This document shows, piece after piece, positions 47,201 to 55,757 of a stretch of DNA of 64,000 bases. Below the pieces are notes generated by a model that saw only the letters and a program-made list of their open reading frames with translations, was not told the origin of the DNA and did no database searches. Each line of letters begins with the position of its first letter. Positions within the stretch are counted from its first letter, which is position 1. The translations under genes and the position numbers were made by a program. Source of the DNA: PALSA-270 sp963770915 (GTDB taxonomy: Bacteria > Acidobacteriota > Terriglobia > Terriglobales > Acidobacteriaceae); assembly GCA_963770915.1 (NCBI GenBank), contig CAVYRG010000001.1:4154001-4218000 (forward strand), given 5' to 3'.

Positions 47201-48714
47201 TCCAGACCGTCTCCCGCCTGCCGCGTTTTCGCGGACATCTTCTCAACTGGTATGACACACGCACGCTGGAGCCGCTTCTGCCCGCTTTCGTCTCGTCCGC
47301 CGACAGCGGGAACCTGGTGGCTTCGCTCTGGACTCTCGAGCAAGGCTGCCTGGAGAGGCTTCATCGCCCTCTGCTCGAGTTTTGCCTGGGTGAAGGTCTG
47401 CTGGATTACTACCGGCAGTTGGTCGAATTTCGCGCCCTGCCGCGCAAATCGCTCTCCGGTTTGCGGCGCGCTATGAAGGATGAGCGCTGGCTGCACAACC
47501 TGCTGGCTCTACCCGAAGTCCAATTCACCGCGTCGCGCTCCAAGCAAGCCGCCGCCGCGGAGTGGTTCGCAGACGAAGCTCGCAAGCGGATGGACAACAT
47601 CCGGCAGGTAGCAGGCGCTTTCTTTCCCTGGTTCTTGCCGGAGTTCGCCTCGCTGCAGGATGATCCCGCTTTCCAGCCCGGCGCGGCGCTTGCTCTGGGC
47701 CTCGAAAGCCTGCCAGGATTTATCGACTCCCTCACCGCCCGCTTAGAGTCTGCGATCGTTTCCAATCGCGCCCAAGATCGGGCCACTGTTTATCGGGAAT
47801 TACTTGCGCGATTGCCTGGCGCGCGCTCCAGCGCTGTGCGCCTGATCGGCGACTTGCAGAAAATCGCCGCCACCGCCGGCACGCTCGCCAACGAAATGGA
47901 TTTTCAGTTCCTGCTCGATCGCCGCCGCAAGCTGCTTTCGGTTGGCTACGATGTCACTGCGCAACAGCTCAATGCCGCCTGCTACGACTTGCTGGCGTCG
48001 GAATCCCGCACCGCAACCTTCGCCGCCATCGCCAAAGAAGACGTCCCGCAGGAAGCTTGGTTCACGCTCGGCCGCGCCCACACCGTCTATGAAGGCCGCC
48101 CGGTTCTGCTTTCCTGGACCGGAACCATGTTCGAGTACCTGATGCCGGCGGTTTGGATGCTGACCTATCCCAACACTTTGCTCGACCGCTCACAGGTGGC
48201 CGCCGTGCGCTCGCAACAGAGCGCCGCCGCTTACAAACATGTGGCGTGGGGTATTTCGGAATCCGCCTGCTTCGAAATGGACGAAGCCGGAAACTACCAA
48301 TACCGCGCCTTCGGCATTCCCCAGCTTGCCCTGCAGAAGCCGGAGCCCGATTCGCTCGTCATCTCTCCCTATTCTTCTTTTCTGGCGCTCGGCGTCGATG
48401 CCGCCGGTACGCTGCACAATCTGCGCCAGATGGCCGCCGACGGCTGGTTCGGCGCCTACGGCTTCTATGAAGCCGCCGATTTCACCCCATCCCGCCGCCG
48501 CTCCCGCTTCCGCCGCTACGAACTTGTCCGTTGCTGGATGAGCCACCACCAAGGCATGAGCCTGCTCGCGCTCGCCAATTTCCTGTGCAACGGGGTCGTG
48601 CAGCGCTGGTTCCACAGCGAGCCCCGTGTGCAGGCAACGCAATTATTGCTGCAGGAAAAGCCCGTCTCTCACGTGCCCCAGCCGCGCGTAAGCTACGAAA
48701 CCCTGGCCGGTTGA
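44236..48714 (+). CDS. NdvB-like beta-1,2-glucan synthase lacking the GH94 domain
   Basis: A 1492-aa membrane protein. An N-terminal region (about 30-310) resembles the start of cyclic beta-1,2-glucan synthases. Hydrophobic helices follow at about 330-380. A GT84-type glycosyltransferase core has VITLDADTGLPR and the acceptor motif HRKHRWLRGDWQ, with further helices at 735-780 and 860-900. A glycoamylase-like domain (from about 950) carries LNWYDTRTLEPLLPAFVSSA, SWTGTMFEYLMPAVWM and RCWMSHHQGMSLLALANF. In characterised NdvB/Cgs proteins (about 2800 aa) this last region is the cyclising transglycosylase and a GH94 phosphorylase follows; here the protein ends right after it. The frame is intact and the stop clear. 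The ABC exporter ends 9 bp upstream. Confidence 0.87.
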   Translation: MPENTHIGLASAEAELVFHLREETASETEGLRSQAAALAQSLVWLPNQRSSRTFYERGRAVTKSLGTLLRGLEGPLPKAPVSDDFRWVHGNARLLGTDLQNVLEALRGSRKVVHVRTPQGAVVPRTAAVAEAFLAAVDYQFSEQAFASYVEAFEEKIELQLSELWALPVVLKLVLLEQIVERGASLLQDRAATCGVAACVRSLQEIGQTSWKNVIEPLVPFERILREDPAGAYPGMDFESRALYRSKVAAIAKHSDLTEAEVALAALALGREAEQTHSPDPRTAMRLSHIGYYLVSQGLPLLKHRVDYKPPFVARVRAFMRDYPDEVYLSTVEVLMFASVVAVLMPLLGYGASLGMIVFSLLVLLLPCSQSAVRLANYLITSVLPAEALPKLDFSEGVPADCVTLVAVPTLLLQERQIQQLVDDLEVRYLANHDPNIYFALLTDLPDSLEPAREDDSRVMLASKLIQGLNQKYGSERTGPFLLLHRHRVYNPRERMWMGWERKRGKLLDLNQLLRDQYDSFPIKTGDLSVLPHVRFVITLDADTGLPRNSAQRMIGALAHPLNQAIIDPGKNIVVNGYGILQPRVGVSVQSAARSRLAGIYSGETGLDIYTRAVSDVYQDLYGEGTFVGKGIYEVETLHCVLHRRFPKNALLSHDLIEGAYARAGLVSDIEIVEDYPSHYRAHNHRKHRWLRGDWQVAGWLASTVPEESGARVPNPISVVSRWKIFDNLRRSLVEVATFLLLILGWLVLPGTPLYWTLATLAILLLPSWCRFAFALIEAAVESKSVVAREALDAWLTANVNVFFSITFLAHQAFLSLDAVGRTLVRRMVTQQRLLQWETAAEAEHATNRSSLDIYLRWMPALALGLGVLIYLLRPPALLVAFPILLLWGLSKPFSLWLNQSSHHPGREVSPADRWFLRRVALRTWRYFAQFSTAEHNWLIPDNVQEEPPAVAGRMSPTNLGFLLNARQVACEFGYLTLPEFAEQTLRTLQTVSRLPRFRGHLLNWYDTRTLEPLLPAFVSSADSGNLVASLWTLEQGCLERLHRPLLEFCLGEGLLDYYRQLVEFRALPRKSLSGLRRAMKDERWLHNLLALPEVQFTASRSKQAAAAEWFADEARKRMDNIRQVAGAFFPWFLPEFASLQDDPAFQPGAALALGLESLPGFIDSLTARLESAIVSNRAQDRATVYRELLARLPGARSSAVRLIGDLQKIAATAGTLANEMDFQFLLDRRRKLLSVGYDVTAQQLNAACYDLLASESRTATFAAIAKEDVPQEAWFTLGRAHTVYEGRPVLLSWTGTMFEYLMPAVWMLTYPNTLLDRSQVAAVRSQQSAAAYKHVAWGISESACFEMDEAGNYQYRAFGIPQLALQKPEPDSLVISPYSSFLALGVDAAGTLHNLRQMAADGWFGAYGFYEAADFTPSRRRSRFRRYELVRCWMSHHQGMSLLALANFLCNGVVQRWFHSEPRVQATQLLLQEKPVSHVPQPRVSYETLAG

Positions 48715-48772
48715 GAATCACGCGGGGACAGCCGCTCCCGGCTGTCCGACCGGGCGCAGCCCGGTGATTGAG
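48715..48772. repeat. Intergenic palindromic repeat, copy 1
   Basis: Two hairpins starting at the base after the synthase stop codon: GGACAGCCG-CTCC-CGGCTGTCC (48725-48747), then ACCGGGC-GCA-GCCCGGT (48749-48765). The first matches elements at 60058 and 61201. It may serve as a transcription terminator or mRNA end. Confidence 0.7.
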
Positions 48773-48832
48773 GGTACGATATGAACGCCAAGACACGCCC
48801 GGGGAAGATATCTATGGCGTAGCGAAGAAGTG

Positions 48833-49068
48833 ATGCGAAGCAAGAACTGACGATCAGTTCTGACCGGCAAACAATAAAAAAAGCGAAGGACCTCGCCGCT
48901 CAACGCTCAACCTCGGTCAGCGCTTTGCTAGGTGATCAACCGAAGCCTCTCTTACACGAAGAAGAGGGCTACGAGCGGGCCGAACGCCAAGCCGTCAACT
49001 TACTCGATCAAGGCTTCCACCTGGGTAGTGTGATTCAAGTCAGGCGAGATGAACTGCACTGGCGATAG
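48833..49068 (+). pseudogene. Relic ribbon-helix-helix antitoxin (VapB-like)
   Basis: From 48841 a frame reads KQELTISSDRQTIKKAKDLA, then AQRSTSVSALLGDQPKP and EEGYERAERQAVNLLDQGFH up to VRRDELHWR and a stop at 49066-49068. This is the layout of small RHH antitoxins that precede PIN toxins: the LTIS beta strand, TSVSALL, and a C-terminal DELH box. No usable start exists in this frame. An ATG at 48833 is one base out of phase, and adding one base between AAGAA and CTG would give MRSKKLTISS. No PIN toxin follows; the tRNA gene comes next. It is probably an orphan remnant, or a real antitoxin hidden by an indel. Confidence 0.55.
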
Positions 49069-49173
49069 GACCGCGCCCGATTAGTGGGCGTGGCGCAGCG
49101 GGAGCCCGCGCATCCTGCCCCGAGCCTGTCGAAGGGCGAAATCCCGAGCGAAACCGAGAAATCAAGACAAGTC

Positions 49174-49250
49174 TGGTGCGCCCGGAGAGATTCGAACTCC
49201 CGACCTATTGCTCCGGAGGCAATCGCTCTATCCATCTGAGCTACGGGCGC
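49174..49250 (-). tRNA. tRNA-Arg (CCG)
   Basis: The coding strand begins GCGCCCGTAGCTC and ends CGGGCGC-A-CCA, so CCA is encoded. The acceptor stem has seven perfect pairs. The anticodon stem ATTGC/GCAAT closes the loop CTCCGGA, which puts CCG at positions 34-36. The T arm contains GTTCGAATC. Length is 77 nt including CCA. Confidence 0.96.
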
Positions 49251-49328
49251 ACGCTTCTGCAGCCAGTGTACATCGAGTGCCGGACCCCAGCAACGAAGCG
49301 GCGCGCCGCAACTGCTCTCCCGGTCAGC

Positions 49329-49670
49329 CTACCAACGATTCCTGCCGCCCCCGCCTCCGCCACGGCCGCCGCGGTCGCCGCGGTCGCGTCCGCCGCCACC
49401 GCCCCCTCCGCCGCGCTCGACTTTCGGGCGTGCCTCGTTGACGTTCAGCGTGCGTCCACCTACTTGGGTGCCATTGAGTGCGGCAATGGCTTTTTCGCCT
49501 TCTTCCGCATTGGTCATTTCCACGAAACCAAAGCCGCGTGATCGTCCTGTGTCCCGGTCGGTCATGATGCTGACGCGGTCGACCTGCCCATAAGTCTGAA
49601 ACAGCTGACGGAGTTCGTCCTCGCCGGTGTTGAAGTCGAGGTTCCCTACGAAAATGTTCTTCAAGCGCAT
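49329..49670 (-). CDS. RNA-binding protein with one RRM and Gly-rich tail
   Basis: A 113-aa protein. The RRM (residues about 4-80) has both RNP motifs: RNP2 NIFVGNL and RNP1 SRGFGFVEM. The tail is Gly/Arg-rich. It resembles the small RRM proteins of cyanobacteria and many soil bacteria that bind RNA in the cytoplasm, often linked to cold or stress responses. The ATG at 49670 has AGAGG only two bases upstream. A TTG at 49664, with better spacing and giving the usual M-K-N-I-F-V-G start, may be the real one. An ATG 75 bp further upstream is unlikely. The frame is intact. Confidence 0.88.
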   Translation of the reverse strand: MRLKNIFVGNLDFNTGEDELRQLFQTYGQVDRVSIMTDRDTGRSRGFGFVEMTNAEEGEKAIAALNGTQVGGRTLNVNEARPKVERGGGGGGGGRDRGDRGGRGGGGGGRNRW

Positions 49671-49900
49671 CGCCTCTGAGTGAGCTATTTGAGTGTGAGC
49701 GGCTTCGGCCCGGAAGCAGAGGCGACTGGGCGTGCTGCAAGCCAAAGGTGGCGTTCAGTCAAATGCGGAGAGAGTATAGCAGGTCCGCCATTAATAAGAT
49801 GTAACCACGGCCCGGTCCTCTCCGCGGGCTCTGCGGAAGTTCTCCGCGCCCTCGCGGTTCAAGATTTGGCCTTTCGCCGGGAAGAGGGAAGCCGCCGGCC

Positions 49901-50866
49901 TCACCCAAGCCCCAAAGCCGCCACCGTAGCCTTCAAGACGCCGGCCGAATGCCGCAGCTTGTCGGCTTCCTCCGCGCTCAACTCCAGCCGGAGAACGCTT
50001 TCCACGCCTCCCCGGTCCACAACCGTTGGAAGGCTGAGGCACACCCCGCCGACCCCGTAATAGTTGTCGATCAGGCTGGAAACCGAGAGCACCGAACTCT
50101 GGTCGCGCAGAATGGCCTGCGTGATCTGCATCAGCCCGGCGGCCACGGCATAGTAAGTGGCGCCCTTGCGCTCGATGATGTGGTAAGCCGCGTCTCGCGT
50201 CAGCGCGAAAATCTTCTCCATGACGCCGGTGTCGTAGACCTTGCCCTGGGCTTTACAGAATTCGGGCAGCCGCATTCCGGCGATGTTGGCCAGCGACCAC
50301 ACCGGCACCTCGCTGTCGCCATGCTCGCCGATGATATAAGCATGCACGCTGCGCGCGTCCACGCCGAAATGCTGGCTCAGCAGGTAGCGAAAGCGCGCCG
50401 TGTCGAGAATCGTGCCCGAGCCAATCACACGGCTGGCCGGAAAGCCGGAAAGCTTCAGCGCCGCGTAGGTCAGCGCATCGACTGGATTGGTTGCGACCAG
50501 CAGAATTCCTTCGTGGAAGTGTTGAACGACTTTGGGAATAATTTCGCGCCAGATCGAGGCGTTTTTCTTCACCAGATCGAGCCGCGTCTCGCCCGGCTTC
50601 TGCCCCGCGCCCGCCGCCAGCACCGTGACTACTGCTTCTGCGCAGTCCGCGTAGTCGCCGGCCCAAACCCGCGTGGGATGCGTAAAGGGCACGGCGTGAT
50701 TGAGGTCCATGGCCTCGCCCTCGGCGCGGGCGCGGTTGGCGTCGATCAAAACAATCTCCGCCGCCCACCCGCTCAGCAGCAGGGCATAGGCAAACGTCGC
50801 GCCCACATTGCCCGTCCCAATGATGGCAACTCGCGCTGGCTGGGAATGTTTGGAGGCTTCAGTCAT
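49901..50866 (-). CDS. ldh: L-lactate dehydrogenase
   Basis: A 321-aa NAD-dependent L-lactate dehydrogenase. The NAD-binding motif IIGTGNVGATFAYAL, the specificity loop GAGQKPGETRLDL (Gln after Gly-Ala-Gly and Arg for substrate) and the active-site histidine in IIGEHGDSEVPVWS are present. The Gln in the loop, rather than Arg, favours lactate over malate. It converts pyruvate to lactate or the reverse. It stands alone; the zinc-ribbon gene lies upstream on the same strand, separated by an inverted repeat. Confidence 0.93.
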   Translation of the reverse strand: MTEASKHSQPARVAIIGTGNVGATFAYALLLSGWAAEIVLIDANRARAEGEAMDLNHAVPFTHPTRVWAGDYADCAEAVVTVLAAGAGQKPGETRLDLVKKNASIWREIIPKVVQHFHEGILLVATNPVDALTYAALKLSGFPASRVIGSGTILDTARFRYLLSQHFGVDARSVHAYIIGEHGDSEVPVWSLANIAGMRLPEFCKAQGKVYDTGVMEKIFALTRDAAYHIIERKGATYYAVAAGLMQITQAILRDQSSVLSVSSLIDNYYGVGGVCLSLPTVVDRGGVESVLRLELSAEEADKLRHSAGVLKATVAALGLG

Positions 50867-50902
50867 TCGTTTTCCGATTTGTCATCCTGAGAGAGAGGTT
50901 AT

Positions 50903-51017
50903 GTAGAGCGGACACTCCTGTCCGCTGCTGTTGACATTGTTCTTGGGGTGCACTCCCGTCGAGTTTTCAGACACTACGAGCAACTTCAAGAACAGCGGAC
51001 AAGAGTGCCCGCTCTAC
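50903..51017. repeat. Intergenic inverted repeat with 28-30-bp arms
   Basis: The left arm (50903-50930) GTAGAGCGGACACTCCTGTC and onward is the reverse complement, with few mismatches, of the right arm (50988-51017). About 57 bp lie between. The right arm starts two bases after the stop of the zinc-ribbon gene. It can form a large cruciform or an RNA hairpin, and may be an acidobacterial repeat or a terminator. Confidence 0.75.
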
Positions 51018-51019
51018 AT

Positions 51020-51241
51020 TCAATCGCAGCCATCCACTTTCCAATAGCCGGCGCGCTCATACCCAATCCGCAACAGGCGGTTCTTCGGATCATGCCGCTT
51101 CTCGCAATTCGGACACTTCAAGTAGCGGCTCCAGGCGGTCCCCTGGCGGTCGTAATTTTCCGCCACGGCAAACGTCGTGCCGCAACTGCAGGGCACCAGA
51201 AACATCTTCAGCCGCTCGGGTTCAGGCTTGGCTTTGGGCAT
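51020..51241 (-). CDS. Small zinc-ribbon protein
   Basis: A 73-aa protein. A treble-clef-like zinc site is formed by CSCGTTF and LKCPNCEKRHD. No membrane segment is seen. The start is placed at 51241 (MPKAKPEPERLKMFLVPC) rather than 33 bp upstream, since the conserved part begins here and the longer start adds a hydrophobic stub. It is separated from ldh by a long inverted repeat. Function is unknown; zinc-ribbon proteins of this size often bind nucleic acid or partner proteins. Confidence 0.65.
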   Translation of the reverse strand: MPKAKPEPERLKMFLVPCSCGTTFAVAENYDRQGTAWSRYLKCPNCEKRHDPKNRLLRIGYERAGYWKVDGCD

Positions 51242-51319
51242 GGCGACGGCTTCCACTGCGAGTATACATTTCACTCTTCGACTCTGGCCGCCACGCTAAC
51301 CCATTGATACGGCACATGG

Positions 51320-51388
51320 TTGAACATGTTCAATAAATGTGTTGACATCGCAACCCAGTGACTCTATGTTGTAGTTGAACGCGTTCAA
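51320..51388 (+). promoter_or_regulatory. Sigma-70 type promoter flanked by two TetR-type operators
   Basis: Promoter TTGACA (51342-51347), 17-bp spacer, TATGTT (51365-51370). Two palindromes flank it: TTGAACATGTTCAA (51320-51333) and TTGAACGCGTTCAA (51375-51388), the same arms with a different centre. The second lies where the transcription start would be. A perfect AAGGAGG precedes the next ATG by 6 bp. The downstream TetR regulator is the likely ligand of the palindromes, giving autorepression. Confidence 0.85.
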
Positions 51389-51409
51389 ATAGTTAAAAGG
51401 AGGCTCAAT

Positions 51410-51802
51410 ATGTACGTCGTTGGCAGCTACATCAGCTATCTCCTGATCAGCCTTTCGGTCACAATCTGGGTTGCCCGCACTCTGCACAAGAATGGCCGCA
51501 TTTTTCTCGTGGATGCCTTCCACGGCAACGCCGAACTGGCCGACTCCGTGAACCATTTGCTGGTCGTAGGCTTCTATCTGATCAACATCGGCTACGTCGC
51601 CCTGGCACTTCGCTCGGATGAGACGTTCTACACGCTTCGGCCCGCCATCGAGATCGTGAGCAGCAAGATCGGGATCGTACTCCTGGTATTGGGGGTTATG
51701 CATTTCATGAACCTCCTTATCTTCTCGCGCATGCGAAGACGATCGCGCGCTGGCCTTCCCCCGGCGTCGCTGTCGGCCACACACACGCCGAGCGGGGCAT
51801 AA
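51410..51802 (+). CDS. Small polytopic membrane protein
   Basis: A 130-aa protein with three to four hydrophobic segments (residues about 5-23 YISYLLISLSVTIWVA, 45-65 VNHLLVVGFYLINIGYVALA, 80-105 IVSSKIGIVLLVLGVMHFMN) and a basic C-terminus. No family is recognised. It is the first gene of an operon with a TetR regulator (4 bp after) and a TIGR01777-type epimerase. AAGGAGG is 6 bp before the ATG. The promoter and operator pair upstream point to control by the following regulator. It may be a channel or a subunit of a membrane enzyme. Confidence 0.75.
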   Translation: MYVVGSYISYLLISLSVTIWVARTLHKNGRIFLVDAFHGNAELADSVNHLLVVGFYLINIGYVALALRSDETFYTLRPAIEIVSSKIGIVLLVLGVMHFMNLLIFSRMRRRSRAGLPPASLSATHTPSGA

Positions 51803-51806
51803 CCAA

Positions 51807-52502
51807 ATGGCAACGACCAGCAAAAAGTCCGAAGAAACCCGCAGCCGCATTCTGGAGGCCGCGCTGGGCCTGTTCCGCAAGCGCGGCTTCACCAGCGCCA
51901 CCATGAGGGACGTAGCCAAGGAAGCGAATGTCGCTTTGGGCGCCGCTTACTATTACTTCGCGTCGAAGGACGCTATCGTGATGGCTTTCTACGAGCGGGC
52001 CCAGCAAGAGCTTGCTCCACGGCTTGAGCAGGCCTTAGCGGACACCAAAGGCTTAAAAGATCGCCTGCGTGCCGTCATTCAGGTAAAGCTGGACTATTTC
52101 TCTGCGGATCGCAAGTTGATGGGCGCGCTCTCCGCCCACATCGATCCCCGCCATCCACTTTCCCCGTTCAGCGAGGAAACCCGCAGCATTCGCGAGAACG
52201 ATATCACTTTCCTTGCCCGTGCCGTTGCCGGCGGCAGAGTCCCTATTCCCAAAGACCTGCATGTCCACTTGCCGCGGGTACTCTGGCTCTATCAGATGGG
52301 GCTGCTTCTTTTCTGGGTGTACGATTCCTCGCCGAAACAGAAACGCACCATGAGGCTCTTCGACCAGAGCCTGTCCATCGTCGTCGCTCTGATCAGGCTT
52401 TCCAGCTTTTCTTTGTTGCGCCCGGTCCGGAAACTTGTTACCGACATGCTGGAAACTGCGTGCGGCGAAGAGGGAAATGCCAGTGCGGAGACTGCGCCAT
52501 GA
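51807..52502 (+). CDS. TetR/AcrR family transcriptional regulator
   Basis: A 231-aa regulator. The HTH (residues about 10-55) shows ETRSRILEAALGLFRKRGFT, TMRDVAKEANVALGAAYYYF and the ASKDAIV end. The rest is an all-helical ligand-binding part. It binds DNA as a dimer of dimers; two palindromes TTGAAC-N2-GTTCAA flank the promoter of its own operon, so self-repression is expected. The effector is unknown. It overlaps the epimerase gene by 4 bp (ATGA). Confidence 0.92.
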   Translation: MATTSKKSEETRSRILEAALGLFRKRGFTSATMRDVAKEANVALGAAYYYFASKDAIVMAFYERAQQELAPRLEQALADTKGLKDRLRAVIQVKLDYFSADRKLMGALSAHIDPRHPLSPFSEETRSIRENDITFLARAVAGGRVPIPKDLHVHLPRVLWLYQMGLLLFWVYDSSPKQKRTMRLFDQSLSIVVALIRLSSFSLLRPVRKLVTDMLETACGEEGNASAETAP

Positions 52503-53473
52503 CGAAACCGCTGAAGATCGTAATTCCAGGAGGCAGCGGGCAGGTCGGAACAATCTTGGCTCGGCACTTTCATGCCCAGGGCAGCCGCGTAACCGTTCTG
52601 GCGAGAAGAATTTATCCGGCTCCGTGGCCGGTGCTCCCGTGGGATGGCAAGACTCTGGGAGCTTGGGTTGACGCGCTCGATGGCGCGGACGTACTGATCA
52701 ACCTGACGGGCCGCAGCGTGAACTGCCGCTATACAAGAAAGAACCGTGCGGAGATCAAGGAATCACGGACCGTCTCCACACGCCTCCTCGGCCAGGCTCT
52801 CGCTGGGATTGCGCATCCGCCGCGCCTTTGGATGAATGCCAGCACCGCGACCATCTACCGCCATGCTCTCGACCGCCCCATGGACGAAGCCACTGGCGAG
52901 ATCGGCGGCCGGGAGCGTGACGCGCCCAGCACCTGGAGATTCAGCATCGATGTCGCCACCAGTTGGGAGCAATCTTGTTTCTCGGCGGACACACCCAACA
53001 CCCGCAAGGTCGCCCTCCGCAGCGCTATGATCATGAGCCCGGATTCAGGCGGCGTTTTCGATGAGTTGCTTCGTCTAGTGAGATTCGGACTGGGTGGCGC
53101 AGCCGGTTCCGGGCGGCAATTCGTCTCGTGGGTTCATTACGGGGATTTCCTGCGTGCCGTCGATTACTTGATCGCCCACGAAGAACTGGACGGTCCCGTC
53201 AATCTGGCTGCGCCCAACCCGTTGCCCAACAAAGAATTCATGCGAGGCCTTCGCCAAGCTGCCGGAGCATCGATTGGCGTTCCTTCCCCGCGCCTGATGC
53301 TGGAAGTGGGCGCGCTGTTCCTCCGCACCGAAACCGAGCTCATTCTAAAGAGCCGCCGCGTCGTACCTACGCGACTTTTGCAATCCGGCTTCACCTTCGA
53401 ATTTCCCGTCTGGTCAATCGCCGCTAAGGATCTGGTCGCACGCTGGCGGACCGAAGGGCCACATGGGTCCTGA
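52499..53473 (+). CDS. TIGR01777-type NAD-dependent epimerase/dehydratase
   Basis: A 324-aa SDR-extended protein. It has the N-terminal nucleotide motif IPGGSGQVGTILARHF (residues about 8-23), the family segment ADVLINLTGRSVNCRYTRKN, and a C-terminal DUF1731-like end (PNKEFMRGLRQAAGASIG, ELILKSRRVVPTRLLQSGF). The usual SDR YxxxK site is not conserved, as in others of this group. The substrate is unknown. The ATG overlaps the TetR stop by 4 bp, so it is coupled to and controlled by the regulator. Confidence 0.88.
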   Translation: MTKPLKIVIPGGSGQVGTILARHFHAQGSRVTVLARRIYPAPWPVLPWDGKTLGAWVDALDGADVLINLTGRSVNCRYTRKNRAEIKESRTVSTRLLGQALAGIAHPPRLWMNASTATIYRHALDRPMDEATGEIGGRERDAPSTWRFSIDVATSWEQSCFSADTPNTRKVALRSAMIMSPDSGGVFDELLRLVRFGLGGAAGSGRQFVSWVHYGDFLRAVDYLIAHEELDGPVNLAAPNPLPNKEFMRGLRQAAGASIGVPSPRLMLEVGALFLRTETELILKSRRVVPTRLLQSGFTFEFPVWSIAAKDLVARWRTEGPHGS

Positions 53474-53639
53474 TCTGCGCTTCATGTGTGTTCTGCGCGA
53501 CTTGAGCGGGGTTGATTCCTAATACTGACGTCGTTCTGAGGCAAGCGAAAGGGTCGGTGCTCCCGGTCTCCCTAGGCTCTATTCATTTTCGGCCGACAAT
53601 TAAGGCCGCTTCCTGCAGAACTGTACATACATATCCGTG

Positions 53640-53757
53640 CATAAGATGTTCCGTAAGGAACACTTTGGCTCACGGACAGGAACACCAGGTCCCTCGACTG
53701 CGCGAAACGATCCGCAAGGCGGATCGCTTCGCTTCGCTCGGGATGACAGTGGTGAGC
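53640..53757. repeat. Intergenic repeat with strong hairpin after typA
   Basis: A stem with 13 of 14 paired bases, GCGAAACGATCCGC / loop AAG / GCGGATCGCTTCGC (53702-53732), lies within a stretch ending CTCGGGATGACAG. Such 'CTCGACTGCGC...GGGATGAC' sequences are scattered between genes in acidobacteria as far as I know. A smaller palindrome TGTTCCGTAAGGAACA lies at 53645-53660. The element directly follows the typA stop and could end its transcript. Confidence 0.7.
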
Positions 53758-53760
53758 GGG

Positions 53761-55587
<1,827 letters not shown>

Positions 55588-55627
55588 GCTGTTACCACTT
55601 TACATGATCGGTGTGTGGAAGAGGGAA

Positions 55628-55700
55628 AGCCGAAAACACAAAGGGCACGAAGGAGCACGAAGGAAACAACCACAGAGGACACAGAGGAGCACAGAGTAAC
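55628..55700. repeat. Intergenic CACAGAGG-type repeat
   Basis: A low-complexity stretch AAAGGGCACGAAGGAGCACG, then CCACAGAGGACACAGAGGAG. Degenerate repeats of this 'cacgaagg/cacagagg' type are scattered between genes of many bacteria, including acidobacteria. It lies upstream of typA on its minus strand; no gene is visible. Confidence 0.6.
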
Positions 55701-55712
55701 CCCTGGGAAAGT

Positions 55713-55757
55713 CCCCACCCTAGCCGCACAGAACGCGGCTAGGATGGGGCACCCTCA
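55713..55757. repeat. Stop-codon-associated palindromic repeat, copy 1
   Basis: CCCCACCCTAGCCGC-ACAGAAC-GCGGCTAGGATGGGG followed by CACCCTCA. Near-perfect arms of 15 bases. It matches 57287-57329. It lies at the stop codon of the amine oxidase gene (stop TGA at 55755-55757). Confidence 0.85.

Noticed and set aside
45622..47496. A 624-codon open frame on the minus strand
   Set aside because: It is antisense to the NdvB-like synthase, with Gln/His/Arg-rich composition typical of a shadow frame.
48715..49068. GH94 fragment downstream of the truncated glucan synthase
   Set aside because: No GH94-like sequence is visible in any frame; the synthase ends at a clean stop followed by repeats, so a simple frameshift does not explain the missing domain.
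55628..55757. CRISPR array
   Set aside because: The repeats are degenerate or palindromic and lack regular unique spacers; no cas gene is present.
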